Below, one piece after another: positions 14,601 to 27,479 of a DNA stretch of 64,000 bases (positions are counted from its first letter, which is position 1; each line of letters starts with the position of its first letter). A model generated the notes under the pieces. That model had not been told where the DNA came from. It saw only the letters and a program-made list of their open reading frames with translations, and ran no database searches. This stretch comes from Trichoplusia ni (lineage: Eukaryota > Arthropoda > Insecta > Lepidoptera > Noctuidae), in the NCBI RefSeq assembly GCF_003590095.1, contig NC_039494.1, positions 3,038,001 through 3,102,000 of the forward strand. Reading direction: 5' to 3'. A program made the position numbers and the translations under genes.

Positions 14601-15890
14601 CAAAACCTTTTTAAAATATAACTTTTGGTTAACAACGCTTGGTACGGTCAAACATTTAATTAATAATAATTTAATTAATATTTTTTTATTTTTGGTAACA
14701 CAGGTTTTTATCTCGATTTTATGTTCACATGAGATCATTTTACATAGCGGGCGGGCCCGCAGGCAGCAGTTTGTATACAATAAATTGGCTTAATTTAAAA
14801 CGTATCTTGCCATTATTTTTATCCTCCGAAAATGTTCCGTTTTATAATCCCAAGTGAATCACAGCTCATTCTTATTAATTGTATCGCTAGTAGTGTATTT
14901 ACGAGACAAAACATTATTTTTTACGATACTTCTGAGTAATGGTATCCTTTATAGTAATGTAGAACAAAGTCAATGATTATAATTTAAGGATGGGTTAAAG
15001 GGTTTAATAAAGTAAGGTATTTTATTTCCTATATAGGGTAATGAAATAAATATAAACAATTTATTGTATTGGTTGGGAGGTAGTTCGGAAAACTTCCATG
15101 TTTATGGCAGGTCGGTGCTTATCTTTAATTTTTGAATAATAATACGTACTGTTATTTAATGGAACAAATATTTAGCCACAGGATCATGGCCAGATTTGGT
15201 CTTTATCTTTGTATTTTTAAGTACTTGCAGAACATATTTTTACATTACATAACACACTTTTTTTTGACACTTTTCTACATTTATAACAAGACTTCTGCAT
15301 CTGTGTTAACGAATAAAACAAATTTATTTTTAAAAACTATTTTCGTCGACACATTTCGGATTCTGAAAAAAATTCGCCCGTTTCAATCAGCGTTTTTCGC
15401 ATGTCCACTACTCTTTTTCAACCTGTCCTAGCTTGTTAATTATCGTATGGGACGGGCCAGTGCAGTGACCTCAGGAAATAAGGTCAGGCAGTAGCTTCGA
15501 GGACTGAACTGCGCTGCCGGCCTAATTGGTACGAATTTTAAATTGACTAGCGTTTTTCACTTGTTCGCCGAACTTTAAGCAAGCAGGATTCCTTTTATAA
15601 GTGGAGTTACGAGTTATTTTATTTGCATTTAGATCATTGTACGTGTGTGTATTTGGGGAACTTATTTAGCTGAAATTTGACTAACTGAATCTTAGGGATG
15701 AAATTCGTTTCCAATCATTATGAGTAACATTTGAAAGCCATCCTCGGGGTCTCGAAAAGGGTGGAAATAGAAGCATAGAACGAGATTTGTATGTTTAAGT
15801 TGATTATCTTGCTTATTTTTACGACTGGAATTTAAAAGAGAACGATGTCGGATTGGAAATGACAACTGCAGCGAAAACAAGAAAATATAT

Positions 15891-16239
15891 TCTTAGAAAC
15901 CAGAAGTGAGGACAGGTTTTTAAAAAGCAAGCACGGTTACGTCACAAACAATTAAACCCAATCATTACAAAGATAACTTAAAGTTAATACATCAAACTCT
16001 AATTACTGCAAAGGAATATGAATGAATGGCAATTATCGAAATAACAATATGGCTGCTATGCTGAATAAATACAACGAAGGTCACGGAGATGTTCCAGCAA
16101 GGCCAGCTGACAGCGGAGAGAGCGTTGCTAAGAGCGCTCCGTCTTTTATAGCAGACTGCTTGTCAAATCCCAGGTTCGAAAGAGGTTTCACTAAGGATCT
16201 TGAAGGAGGTTTCACTTTGAAAAGGAGGTTTCGTTAACA
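15891..16239 (-). repeat. 3' LTR (349 bp)
   Basis: It runs from TCTTAG to GTTAACA on the plus strand (TGTTAAC to CTAAGA on the minus). It is matched base for base with the other LTR wherever I compared. No obvious polypurine tract sits next to it. Confidence 0.9.
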
Positions 16240-16520
16240 CGGCCGTTCCTGACAGCGAGGCGTCCTCGACCGCATCTTGCTTGGAATCTTCACTATCTCA
16301 AGCATCACCAGACTGCTGTCGCTCTCAGACTAGAAATAATCATCTGCAAAATGACAACAACACATACTAAACATTTGTTTTCTTGCGACACTTGTGTCGA
16401 AGCTGGAAAACAGAAACCATTTGAAGTGATTTTGTTAAGTACGCGATAGTGAGCGTGCACTCCCACCATCAAGTACCCAACAAGCGAACAGAAAGATTTC
16501 AGGAATGTTATTGAAATGGT

Positions 16521-16640
16521 AAACTTAAAAGCTATGACTTAAAATTATTGCACAGCAAAATCTGATTCTTAAAAGTAAATAAACTTAAAAGCTATGACTT
16601 AAAAATATTGCACAGCAAAATCTGATTCTTAAAATTAAAA
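16521..16640. repeat. 60-bp tandem duplication
   Basis: Two adjacent 60-bp units (aaacttaaaagctatgactt to cttaaaa...) differ at a few positions. They lie inside the LTR element between its 3' LTR and the minisatellite. Confidence 0.9.
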
Positions 16641-16751
16641 TGTAAATGGAACTTAGTAACATTCCAAGCAATGAAATTCCCAACTTTCATTGTGTAGAAT
16701 GCTAGCCAAGATAAACAGATGGTATTGAAGCTGATATACTTAACCAGGTCG

Positions 16752-17004
16752 GAAGCCATGAACTGTAGGTCCAGGCCAAACAGAAGCCATAAGCCAGAGG
16801 TTCAGACCAAACAGAAGCCATGAACCATAAAGTCCAGGCCAAACAGAAGCCATAAGCCAGATGCTCAGACCAAACAGAAGCCATGAACTAGAAGCTCAGG
16901 CCAAACAGAAGCCATGAACCAGAGGTCCAGGCCATACAGAAGCCATAAGCCAAAGGCTCAGACCAAACAGAAGCTGTGAACCAGAGGTCCAAGCCAAACA
17001 GAAG
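16752..17004 (-). repeat. 31-bp minisatellite, about 8 units
   Basis: The unit is GAAGCCATGAACCAGAGGTC plus CAGGCCAAACA with variants. Successive units alternate between two types (catgaac.../cataagc...), so the array has a ~62-bp dimer order. It lies inside the LTR element. On the minus strand most of it is open and reads as repeated ASVWSE.LAYGFCLAWT-like peptides, though no start context supports translation. Confidence 0.88.
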
Positions 17005-17490
17005 TCTTAATGTTGCTCCGCATTCTCGGAGACAGCACAGCATGCGTCCAGCGTGACTCGCCGCGCCAGATCACCATACGCCCGGCAGCCGCAGCCGAAC
17101 CAGCCAGCAGTTCCAGCTCGCAGGGGCGATGTAGCTGTACACGTAGGAACTTACAGGACTCCCGCCTGTCAGAGTCGAGCTTTGCTGCGCTCCACGAAGC
17201 CTTCTACAGAGTCGCCAGCAGCGTACGCTCGTGGTTGTTCTGGTTAGTGTAGTCGTATTGACAACGCTGATTGTCTGTAAACAATTCTGAGGCACGCTAT
17301 CTCCTGAGGGACAAATGCTTCTCGATTAGGGTTACGGTTGTCAAGTATTACGTCACACACTATAGAGCATGACACTTGTGTAGAAGCCTACCAGAGCCTC
17401 AATTTTTCTTGAGCTCGGCCGCTCCTGACCATTATCAAGAAAACGTCCAAAGTAATCTATTTCAGTATCTACGAAAGAAATATTTTTAAA

Positions 17491-17727
17491 TTAACCGAAT
17501 AAAAACCAGCATTCGTGACAGTACTCAAAACTTGACAACAAATAAAGTCCTTCTTGACACATAGGTACTAACAAAAATTCAACTAAGTCTGTTATTTTAA
17601 GTTTCGCATTCGTCGCAGCAGCCCTTATTCGAGTATCAGTAATACCTCTGACTATTATTGCAACTTTCAGATCGTCAGACAAACCTTTTTGGTATAAAAC
17701 GCAAAAGAGACTTTCGGCATATGTCAT
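17491..17727 (-). pseudogene. gag-like fragment of LTR element
   Basis: The 78-codon frame includes SLFCVLYQKGLSDDLKVAII, then RGITDTRIRAAATNAKL and ITDLVEFLLV. This resembles the helical gag segment of Ty3/Gypsy-type elements where a polypeptide of the form ...L..gl.d..lr..l... precedes the nucleocapsid. It stops without a zinc knuckle. The assignment rests on pattern and on its position after the 5' LTR. Confidence 0.5.
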
Positions 17728-18175
17728 GAACTTATTTAAATGTTACACATAACCTCAACGAGCTAATATTCAACCTAAGGCCCGATCCCGCGTGGAATCA
17801 CGGCAGCTATATGAGTTATCACAACGTCTATGACCACTTCATGGACTACGGAACACATAACGATGTTTAGAATCAAGGTACGCTCGCGACCACGAGAACG
17901 CTCACGGTGTTTATGCGATGATAAAACGATCTACTTCTCAACGTGCGAGAATGATAACGACACGATCGACGCGAATCGTTTCGGTTTTTAACACTTTTTC
18001 GAACGTTCGGGCATGTCTCAGGAAAAACAGAATAAAAATAAAAAGCTCACCGATACTCGTGGCACAGTCAAAAATAAAATTTGCAGTAATTAGATGAAAT
18101 TCAAACAAATCCTTTACTTTAACTTAAAACAGATGGCACAAACAGCACAAAGCACGTGGTCTATCCCACTTCTGA

Positions 18176-18524
18176 TCTTAGAAACCAGAAGTGAGGACAG
18201 GTTTTTAAAAAGCAAGCACGGTTACGTCACAAACAATTAAACCCAATCATTACAAAGATAACTTAAAGTTAATACATCAAACTCTAATTACTGCAAAGGA
18301 ATATGAATGAATGGCAATTATCGAAATAACAATATGGCTGCTATGCTGAATAAATACAACGAAGGTCACGGAGATGTTCCAGCAAGGCCAGCTGACAGCG
18401 GAGAGAGCGTTGCTAAGAGCGCTCCGTCTTTTATAGCAGACTGCTTGTCAAATCCCAGGTTCGAAAGAGGTTTCACTAAGGATCTTGAAGGAGGTTTCAC
18501 TTTGAAAAGGAGGTTTCGTTAACA
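18176..18524 (-). repeat. 5' LTR (349 bp)
   Basis: This is the second copy of the terminal repeat. On the minus strand it is followed immediately by TCAGAAGTGGGATAGACC, the candidate primer-binding region. Confidence 0.9.
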
Positions 18525-18902
18525 ATATAAATATAATGAAAAATTGATGTCATACCCTAAATATAATAACTGCATTTCAGTTTCTCATTCTAAGAATCTG
18601 GTCTCACGGTTGGCATACCATTTTTTCTATTTTGTATACATGCAAATCAGACTAAGCTTTATAAATCGTGTAAAAGACTTACAGAACCGTTGAATGCCCG
18701 TGTAAAAGGTCACGCTAATGAATAAATAACCACAGGGCAGTTACTTATAAATACGAAAAACGTAGCTGACGTATATACTGGACAGCTGTGCACCTACTTG
18801 CTTAAAATCAAACTTTATAAATATGATTTGTAGCTGTATGCAAGAACAATACACGTAGACGGATAGGTGACATTCAAAAATGTCTATTTGTTGCAGCTCC
18901 AT

Positions 18903-19167
18903 GAATAAATAAATAATAATATATCCTGGGACAACTCACACACGGTTATCTGATCCCAAGCTAAGCAGAGCTTGTGTTATGGTCACCAGACAACTGATAA
19001 ACTTACTTATATATTTCTAAATACATACATATTATAGATAAATTACACCCAGACACCAGAACAAATGATCATGCTCATCACACAAACATTTGTCCTGGGC
19101 GGGAATCGAACCCACGACCTCCGGTATAGCGGTCAGGGTCGCTAACCACTAGACCAACAGGCCCGTC
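18903..19167 (-). mobile_element. Second tRNA-derived SINE family, near full length
   Basis: The minus strand starts GACGGGCCTGTTGGTCTAGTGG (A-box) with the B-box GTGGGTTCGATTCCC, then a body ending in ATTATTTATTTATT. The tRNA-like head resembles lepidopteran tRNA-derived SINEs. It lies about 320 bp past the end of unit B. Confidence 0.88.
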
Positions 19168-19309
19168 TATTAAGGTTAAAAAGACTACCCTATTTCTAAC
19201 GCTCCACCTCTGCCCGTCTACTTATTTAGATTTTTATTAAATGTTGTCATAACGGCATCCAAATTCATTATTTGTTTGAATTTCGACAAATGATGAAATG
19301 TAGCCTGAA

Positions 19310-19390
19310 TACGACGGACAGACAGACAGAAAGCGAAGCCTCAGTAATTATGTTCCGTTTTAACCCTTCGAGTACGGAATATAAATATAT
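19310..19390 (+). repeat. Dispersed repeat fragment (GACAGACAG type)
   Basis: It shares gacagacagacag and the order 'agtaat...ttccgttttaaccctt...gtacggaa' with 63008-63070. It is a well-known type of lepidopteran interspersed repeat end. Confidence 0.6.
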
Positions 19391-19959
19391 TATCCGATTA
19401 TACCTCTTTAGTCGTATATTATTTCACGTTTCTATACCTAAAATAGCTTTCTGGAATTTCAAAGCTACATCGGTCACTAACTTTGTTTAGATATTTCTTC
19501 TCAGTCTAGTTGGATAGGAAGAAAACTCGAGTAAAAAGTAAAAATATACCAGTCACAGAAAATAAATGATTTCATATAATTTCCTATAAAAGCAGCCTTA
19601 TACTACATGCAGTATTGAATCCTCCTGTAACTCGATTAGCAAGAGATTTCCTAGTACACAATCAAGATACTATAAAGCGCTAATAAGAGCGTGCTTGCAA
19701 ACGTGTTAACATAATCCCTTGCGTGCAACACATTGGCTTCGCAAATGCGATTTTAATGCTTATAAACTGCAGTAAGCCTTGTATCTAGGAGCTGTGGACT
19801 AGCTGATGTGTGGATGAAGGGTTTAGCTGACAGTTACGGATGTATAGATAGATATCTTACATAATACGATGTTCTGTTATGATGACTGGAATGAGGGTTT
19901 GTTCAGAATAATGATTTTGTGTAGTAATTACCTTCTTTGATTTTTTTTTCATAAGTAAC

Positions 19960-20070
19960 ATACGAAGCACTCAGACTGTGAAAAAGCATTCATGCATCAC
20001 ACAAATGCTTGTCCTACGCGGGGTTTGAACCCGAGGCACGTCATGCTCAAGGATTATGGCGTGGTGATCT
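19960..20070 (-). mobile_element. Decayed SINE fragment
   Basis: The tRNA-like B-box region (ggggtttgaacccgag) and the body phrase cacacaaatgcttgtcct match the style of the other tRNA-derived SINEs here. It is truncated and mutated. Confidence 0.6.
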
Positions 20071-20854
20071 ATAAAAATTTTATAATATCAAATTGCGTAT
20101 CAACTGTTTTAATTACTTGGATTTCGGTCAACATAAAGGGGAAATGAAAGTGTCCTTCGTAAAATAAAAGGCTGATGTATAACGAACGATATGAGAGGCG
20201 TAATAAAAGCCTGCCACTTGGCACTACTGCCTGCATTTCTTTTATTTTTGCTCGAAGGCGAAAGCCAAATGTGCTTTCGTTTTAATCTAATATTTTAGAC
20301 AAATGCAACTAGAAAGTCAGTCTACGCGATTGTTATGTCAAAAATTCTGTCTAGTCACGTTCTGCTTCAAGATATTTCATTATTGTGTTTTCAATAGACG
20401 GTACGGAATAAATTTAATAAAACATGTCTGCGGCCTCAGGAATGCAATGTTTTGTGCATAGTTACTGTAGAGCATGTTTTGACTTTTATTACTAGTTATT
20501 AAGCCGCATAACTACGATGTTATTGGTTGTTTGTGTATTTCAAATGTCTGTGTATTCAGTTTAGAAATAAAATTGTATAGGTCTTGAGGTTTTATAAAGT
20601 TTCACTCAAAATCCATTTTTTTTATTTCGAGAAGGTCGTTCTCCAGGTTTTTAAAAACTTACATCACTCACAGTTGCATGTTTTCGCAATTTCGTCATTT
20701 CTATCGAGAAAAACCGGAAAGTTATGGAAGCCAGAAGTCTAGTCCAATCACTTAAATATAATAGTGAGAGTGATAAGTGGACTTGCGACACTTAAGGTTT
20801 CGAAAAAGTAGGGTATTATTTACCCAAGCAAATTGACTAAAACTTAAATTATAC

Positions 20855-20960
20855 TGATGGTGATATTCGTCCACTGCTGGACATGGGCCTCCCCAATTGC
20901 ACCCCATAGAGATCTGTCTTCGGCTGCTCGCATCCAGCTCCTGCCAGTCCTCTTACGCAG
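20855..20960 (-). repeat. Non-LTR retrotransposon fragment
   Basis: The segment tcgtccactgctggacatgg, gcctcccc and ctcgcatccagctcctgcca is recognisable as part of an abundant lepidopteran retroelement. It has no ORF of its own. Confidence 0.5.
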
Positions 20961-23900
20961 TTAATATCGAGATAATCATGCCTACAATGCACGGGAATCC
21001 TTAGGCTAAAATAGGGATATAGGATCGGTACAAAAATGTGCACATGATGAAAATTGCTTCTGATAAGAAAAAAATCCAAACTTTTTATCTAAAAAAAAAA
21101 AGATTAAAAGCTTCGCTTCTTAGTCTAAAACATCAGTGTTATTTACCTTCTAACGCGTGTTTCGTTTACATAAATAGCAACATAGTACTGAGTGTAGTTA
21201 CAGCGTTCGACAGGCAATTTTACAGCGTCTATTTTGTATTCGTGACGAGACGTAATATCGACTATCGTTCAGCTTCACGCCATAACTCATTTTACCTGAC
21301 AGCGAAATTGTTCGAGCTAATGGAATTGATGTTTTCAGCGTATAGTTCATAGTATGTATATGCGTATAGATTATATAGTTACGAGTATGTAACCGACTCG
21401 CTTTTGTTTACTTATTGACAGTAATTATAAAGCAAGAGAGGAGGATTTATAAATATTTAATAAGGGGTTGTTCACGTTCTGGTTGGGCGTCCATTGTCCA
21501 TTTATCTGGCGATTCCAGTAAATACACGTACTTACCGTACCAACCGTTTTAAAGTACTAAAAATGTCAGTAGGTATCTATAAAGTTGGTTTACTAGCATT
21601 CTGGAAACTAAATCTAAATCACATCCAAACCAAGCTTTGTTGTTCATATTCGCCTGTTAACATTTGGCAAGCACAACACTGTATTTCGTCACACTTTTCA
21701 CATCTAACAGAAAACATCTGCATTTGACTAAATACATCTTTTGTATATAAAACATTTCATCCTTATTTACAAATACGAGAGCTGTCTGTTTAGATTTCGA
21801 CCCCAGTTCATATTAAATCAAAACTTTCAACTCGAATATAACCTTTTTCTCAAGGCTACGTTCAGTATTGGCAGGCCGCCATTGTTGGCAGGATTTCCAT
21901 TTAGCTCAGCCAACACATTCACACAATTATTTACCGACAATTCGCTTTTAGTACTTCCGAATTACTTTTACCGAGGCGGCACATGTTTAGTGTGTTCTAT
22001 AATATTTTTTTTAGTTTTTCTTTTTCAATTAAAACTTCCTTGAAGTAATATTTCTTTAGGTGCGACTAGTAGGTAACTGGACGACAATGCAATGGAAGTC
22101 CGTTACGGCAATATGTCGCGACGATTCTGTACCATTCGGTTTTTAAATATTTTTGATTTTGTCAATAGATAGTTTAAAAAAAAATCAATATTTTTTTTTT
22201 AATGTTTACTACAATCGCATGTGACGGTTACCCGCACTCTTTTTCCCATGTTTCCAGAAACATTCAAGTCTCTAGTTCAAATACACTTAGACTCAAAACA
22301 CACTTAATTTAATTAGATTAGTCCAGTAATATAATTATTACTTTTTAAGTGGTGAGTTAAGTGTACTGTTACAAAATGTCTATGGAATACATTATTGATA
22401 AGGGTATGATTAGTGAGAGTAGTTTCTTAGATTTGAAACTATCAATAATTCTAAAGTATCAAAACACTACCCGAAAAATCTATTTTTTACATTAGATCCT
22501 AAATAGTATTTAGGAACATCGCTCTTTGCATCTATTTACATGTAACTGACGCCCACGTATCTGACCTGCCGCGAGTAGTTCCGATACCACTCATGAAAAC
22601 AAACAACGTTTCAAGTGTACTTATAAAGAGGAGACGATCAAAGAAGTACTTTTAGTTTTTGGTTTGATTAAAATATCTAGTTATTAGTATTATTACTTCG
22701 ATTCACAATGTAAGCATTTAAGTTTGTTTCGACATACAAATTTTTGAATTTGAATTTCTTCTCTGGGTGGACGACGGAAATCGTAGAAGTGTCGACTCCA
22801 TGTTTGGAAAAACAGACACACGTAATGATACGTCTTCCTTAAAGAAGTTTCATTTCATGTTTGGTCGTTTATCGGACGATTTGATAGATTTTTCAAACAG
22901 TTGTTTGTTTTATTTAGAACTCGCTCGATGAAATGTTTGTTGTGCGAATCATGCAGCTTGAGACTGCCTCAAACTGTTGCAACAAACTCTTAAACTTGGA
23001 AACGAACAAGTTTGATACTCACGGGGACCAATAGTTGTAGTCGGGTTCGCAGAAACAAAGAAGTGTCTTTGGTCGCCTTTGTAATAGATAGGCATTAGAC
23101 AAGTGCTTCACAACGTCAATCAATATTTTCTGCGTCGTCACTAATTAGATAGAAAATTTAATAATGGAGTGGTCTTCGTACATTTTTCTAGGCTAGATGA
23201 TAGATTGAAGCGTGTAGAACAAAATAAATATTGTTCATTGAGAAATCTGAAATCTGAATATGTGTCTTATTTCCTAGCACATACATATTTACGAAAAATG
23301 AGATAATACGTCAGATTAACTGTATTTTTTGGGCACTTTTGTTTGTGATGGATTGACAACAGTTGACAGCGGAACGTAACGGAGGTTCTAACAAAAAGAG
23401 GTCGTCTATATTCTTAGAATCTATTATAATAAGAGTTTGGTGAAAGCTTGTCAGCTTTGGACGTATACATGATACATGCCTTTTGTTCTATTGTAATTAA
23501 TACACCATTATCGAACAATGTCTGGTTGATTGACTCTGTTGGCTGACTTGTTTTGTCATGTCTAGTCTGCATGTCTACGTTAATACATGCCAATAAAATT
23601 ATGGTAGCATAAAATTGTATATTTTACGTTCAAATATAATTAAACCCTACAGTTTCTGTTGTAGTTTTAATCTTATGTACGCATTATTAAGAAAAAATAT
23701 GTTTGATATATTTTTTCGATACTTTGACAGGTATTCTGGTATTCAGAATCGAATAGACATTGTATATAGTAATAGTGAAAATTGGTTCATGTCTGTTTTA
23801 CATCAAGAAAATGAAAATTAAATAAATAGTGATGACTTGCTTTCTCTTGTACTAGTTTAAACTACTTACTTTTGATTATAAAACAAGTTTCAGAGAGCCA

Positions 23901-25104
23901 CATCGAAGGTCACAGTGATGGCTCTGAGTGTGCGGTTCTATAAGTAATTATAATCTACCGTAATTATATTTTCTATTTCCGTAAACTGAGGCCATTTTAA
24001 AAGCTTTGCAGTTTCACGTGTAAAAACACGTTTAAAAACATTTCTTCTATTACGAATTCATTGAAGATCTTTTGCCAATCTAAAGTTTGCAAAATGTGAT
24101 AATTGGATTTATCTTAAAACAAGTTCATAGAAAAAAACCTCTTCTGAAAACAACTGTTTTGATTGCCTTTTTTTATGTAATTAAAATACTCGAAAAGACT
24201 ACGAAACTAATCTAGACTGAGGTGTTTTAAACACTACCTCTTCAGCATCAATCAGCTCTATGTTATGTCATAACATTCAATTCTGTCAAAATACCCATTG
24301 AACCAAAATCAAGTTGCAAGATTGGGTTACCGATAGACAACGGAACAGAAGAAACTAAATAAAAGCTTGTTAGATACAATTTCTAGTAAAATCCAAGTAA
24401 CCTAAGACGAAGAAGTCTTTTCTAATATTTAAGTAGACTATCGTATATTTAGACTAAATCAATACAGTTATTGGCTACGCAAAACATCCCGCTCAGGGTC
24501 GCAAACACTACGAAATGGGTCAACGATGCGAACAAATACTTCGTCGAAAACAAAAGATTTTTTATCCATCGCGTGTTTACAAAGGACTCTTTTTAAATAC
24601 CGCTGCTGTTAGCCCAGTAATGTACGTGTAATAGGTCAAAGCGTTGTTGACATTATCTGCTATTGTCTTCGGGATTCCAAGCTTGCCTTTTGTAGTGAAG
24701 TATGCAGATATTCAATTGTTTTTTTTTTGTAAGTATATCCATTGTTTTGAAGTCAAAGGTACTTTTTATATGCAAAGTATAAAAAATACTGTTTGGTACG
24801 AGTAGATGCCATGTTATATGGGATTTTTTTATATCGAAAGTAATATTACAACAAAAAAAACACAGTTAGATAGCCTTGCTTTAGAAATCGATTCTTTTAA
24901 ATCATTATGATCGCAATCTATGAAAATGATAAGGGATCTATACGTTTAACATTTTATCAGTAACATAAGTAAAGACTTCCCAATAATAAACTTGAACAAC
25001 GTAATGTTGCAGCCCAAATCCAATATTATTCGGTACCAAAAATACACTAAATTTGTGGCCACTCAAGCCTTCATAAATTGTCTCTTGGTCCCTCATCGTA
25101 ACCA

Positions 25105-25215
25105 CTACGCAGTGGTACTACGCTACGGCGTAGTTCCCAACCCCTACGGGCTACGGCGTAGCTCCCAACCCTACGGCGTTACGCAACCTTTGTTATACCT
25201 ACGTAGCATTTATCT
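25105..25215. repeat. CTACG-rich dispersed repeat, copy 2
   Basis: It contains gctacggcgtag twice plus partial copies (ctacggcgttacg, ctacgtagc). The ORF across it is composed of repeats and not credible as a gene. Confidence 0.5.
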
Positions 25216-27479
25216 TAAAATGGTTTTCATTCGTGCAATTCTTTCGTGACTGAATATTAATGTCGGAGACAGTACTTGTATCTTATTTGAATTCTGTGCA
25301 ATAGTAATTTTATATTCAAGTTTAGTATTTTCAGGTTTAGGCAATTGTTATTATTGCATATAACTTTATGTCTTATAAATGCCAAAACCTCATATTATTA
25401 TATATGTATAAAACTGGAAAAAAATTATACCGTAGTGATTACCAAGTTTTAGAAAGTAAAATACAGTTTTGCTTAGACGTAGTCAAAGCGACATACCGAA
25501 AGAAACATTCCATTTTATATAAAAACAAATGACGCATTTTAACAGAATATTCATAAGTCAACGCGATGACCAACGAATGAACTTCAATATTTATGTAAAA
25601 AAAAACACCTATTCTATTGAAAACATCTAATAATACTTCTTTAACAAAAGGCTGGTGTAGACAGTAATCTAGGCTAATTAGATTAAACAGAACAACTGAA
25701 TTATGAATGCGAATGGTTCGACGAGTCTGGAATTAGTTAGTACTTCGTTAAAGTCTGTTTAAGCATTCACACATTCATTTGTATGGCTTGCTTTAAAATA
25801 AGATTACTTTATTTTTGTTTAGTGTGTGTAGTTTGGTTTTATTCCATAAGTAAAAGTGAATAAATTGTATATCTGTACCGTAATGATGATGAATTTCGTC
25901 AATGGCTAATTTTTGACCTTGAATTGTTCAAGGACAGCTCAAGGCTTCTTCTGCATCATTCAGTCTGATATTATACACTTTATTGATATCTAGGAGGTTT
26001 ACACTCTCATTTTTATTTATAAAAATCGTCTACCATATAAGGAAATTAATCCTTGTCTCGCGTGGGGTTACACAATCATTCAAGTCACATGCACAAAAAC
26101 ACTTCTTCTTTTGGTTTGAGTGAGGAACGTAAATAGCTTGAGACAATCCAAAACGTGCATTCTTAATTAAGATTCAAAACATATAATGTGAATTACATAG
26201 GTAATGTTGTATTTCTACTTCTCTCCCTATCTCTATCTACTGTTAATAGAAGAAGAAAGAGACTAGACAGAGTGGAAAGTTTAAAGTAAGCCTTTGCTCT
26301 ACAGCGGGACAACAACGGCTAAACAAAAGAAAACTGTTCCTACATCAAAAATAAAGCTTAGTCAAGCCGTAATGGTGTTCAACTTTCGAACACAAATACC
26401 AAACCAACGCGTCGTGTAAATAAAGTGTAAAAGTCAATTAATTTGTAATTACCGCTGGGATCACGCGCGACTAACAATATTGTGTTAGCTCCGACTGAAT
26501 GCCAACACACCACAGTAAATAGCAATTAGCTGATGGCATTCTGAATAACTTTACTTTCATTGAAAGCCTCTGCATTCAAAGGCTCTTAAACTAGATATAC
26601 TCTTAAATGTAATATTTTACTTTTGTCTATAATCTTTTAGAATTTCAACAGTTTCAATATATGAGTAAATGAACAATTTGTATTTAAAATGGGCGAAAAT
26701 AATGATAAGAAATAGAAAATGAATCATATATTTACCCACATATTCATCTAGTCTTAGTACTTTAATAAATTAAACATGAAGCTCCATTTTAATTTATTAG
26801 ACCGCCATTATTTCAAGTGTAGGTAATTACGTGAATAATTAAATAGGTTTAAGCAATTACACTGTATTTAACAAATGCCAACGTTATTAGCATGTGAGAA
26901 TACGCCTTACAATTAAATTGTTTAGAATTTATTCGTGTGCCTATTCCAAACATAATTACATTTTCACCACAACTTTTGTAGTTGTACTTGTTCAGCTGTT
27001 TCCCAATTCCCTGGCACATTTCCAGCTCATTTAACATTTGTATTTCCCGTTTCAGATACGAACTGCATTGAGCTGACTCGCCGAATACATCCCAACTCTA
27101 AAATTAATCAAGTGAAGTGTTCGAAAATGGACTTCAAGATGATAGAAGATAATTGACGTCACACCGTCAGGTCACAGTGAAAGTTCACACAATCTCGATC
27201 ACGTCAATCAAATCGATTACGATGAAGACGTGTCATTAACAGCGACTCGAGCTAAACAGCTCTCCGAACCTCATTCGGACCTTCAATGCTAAATTACAGA
27301 CTGGTCTCAACGCATTTCTTGAAGCAACCGTAAATTGTTGAAAGCCCTCCTCCTGCTGATCGCTTGTGCCGTATCAGTATGTGCCGGGAATGGGACATGT
27401 CGGTGCAGAGGAATGACATAATTAAATAAAGTATAAACGCACGAAAAGACAATTGTGTCTCTAGTCTAGTGTCTAGCAT

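Larger units (their letters stand above)
15891..18524 (-). mobile_element. Non-autonomous LTR retroelement, 2634 bp
   Basis: Two 349-bp direct repeats, identical as far as I can compare, flank 1.94 kb. A 4-bp target duplication ATAT lies at 15887-15890 and 18525-18528, and unit A gives the empty site. Read on the minus strand the LTR starts TGTTAACG; a gag-like fragment (17727-17491) is also on that strand, so the element points left. Just inside the 5' LTR is TCAGAAGTGGGAT, resembling the inner part of a tRNA-Leu primer-binding site. No protease, reverse transcriptase or integrase is visible, so it must be mobilised in trans. Confidence 0.88.
11249..18581. repeat. Tandem segmental duplication, unit B (split by LTR element)
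   Basis: Unit B matches A from 11249 to 15890, is interrupted by a retroelement at 15891-18524, and resumes at 18525 (atataaatataatgaaaaat) to about 18581 (ctgcattt), where similarity to A's end stops. Removing the insert and one ATAT restores collinearity with 11210-11248. No gene is supported inside; short ORFs shared by A and B are non-coding. Confidence 0.93.
18582..27479. other. Intergenic DNA between the duplication and FAM13
   Basis: No gene is supported. Besides the SINEs, there are repeat fragments at 19310-19390 (gacagacagacagaaagcga..., same family as 63008-63070) and 20855-20960 (cgtccactgctggacatggg..., a common lepidopteran non-LTR phrase). Confidence 0.5.

Noticed and set aside
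10441..15431. Identical 99-residue ORFs at 10441-10740 and 15132-15431, and other ORFs repeated in both units
   Set aside because: They are identical because the DNA is duplicated, not through selection. Hydrophobic, AT-driven composition and no splice or start context support chance ORFs.
16022..18522. Two identical 71-residue ORFs (16022-16237 and 18307-18522)
   Set aside because: They lie within the two LTRs and on the strand opposite to the element's orientation.
19087..19167. tRNA gene on the minus strand
   Set aside because: It has a tRNA-like head followed by a ~190-bp body and an ATTT tail; no proper acceptor-stem pairing is evident. Treated as SINE.
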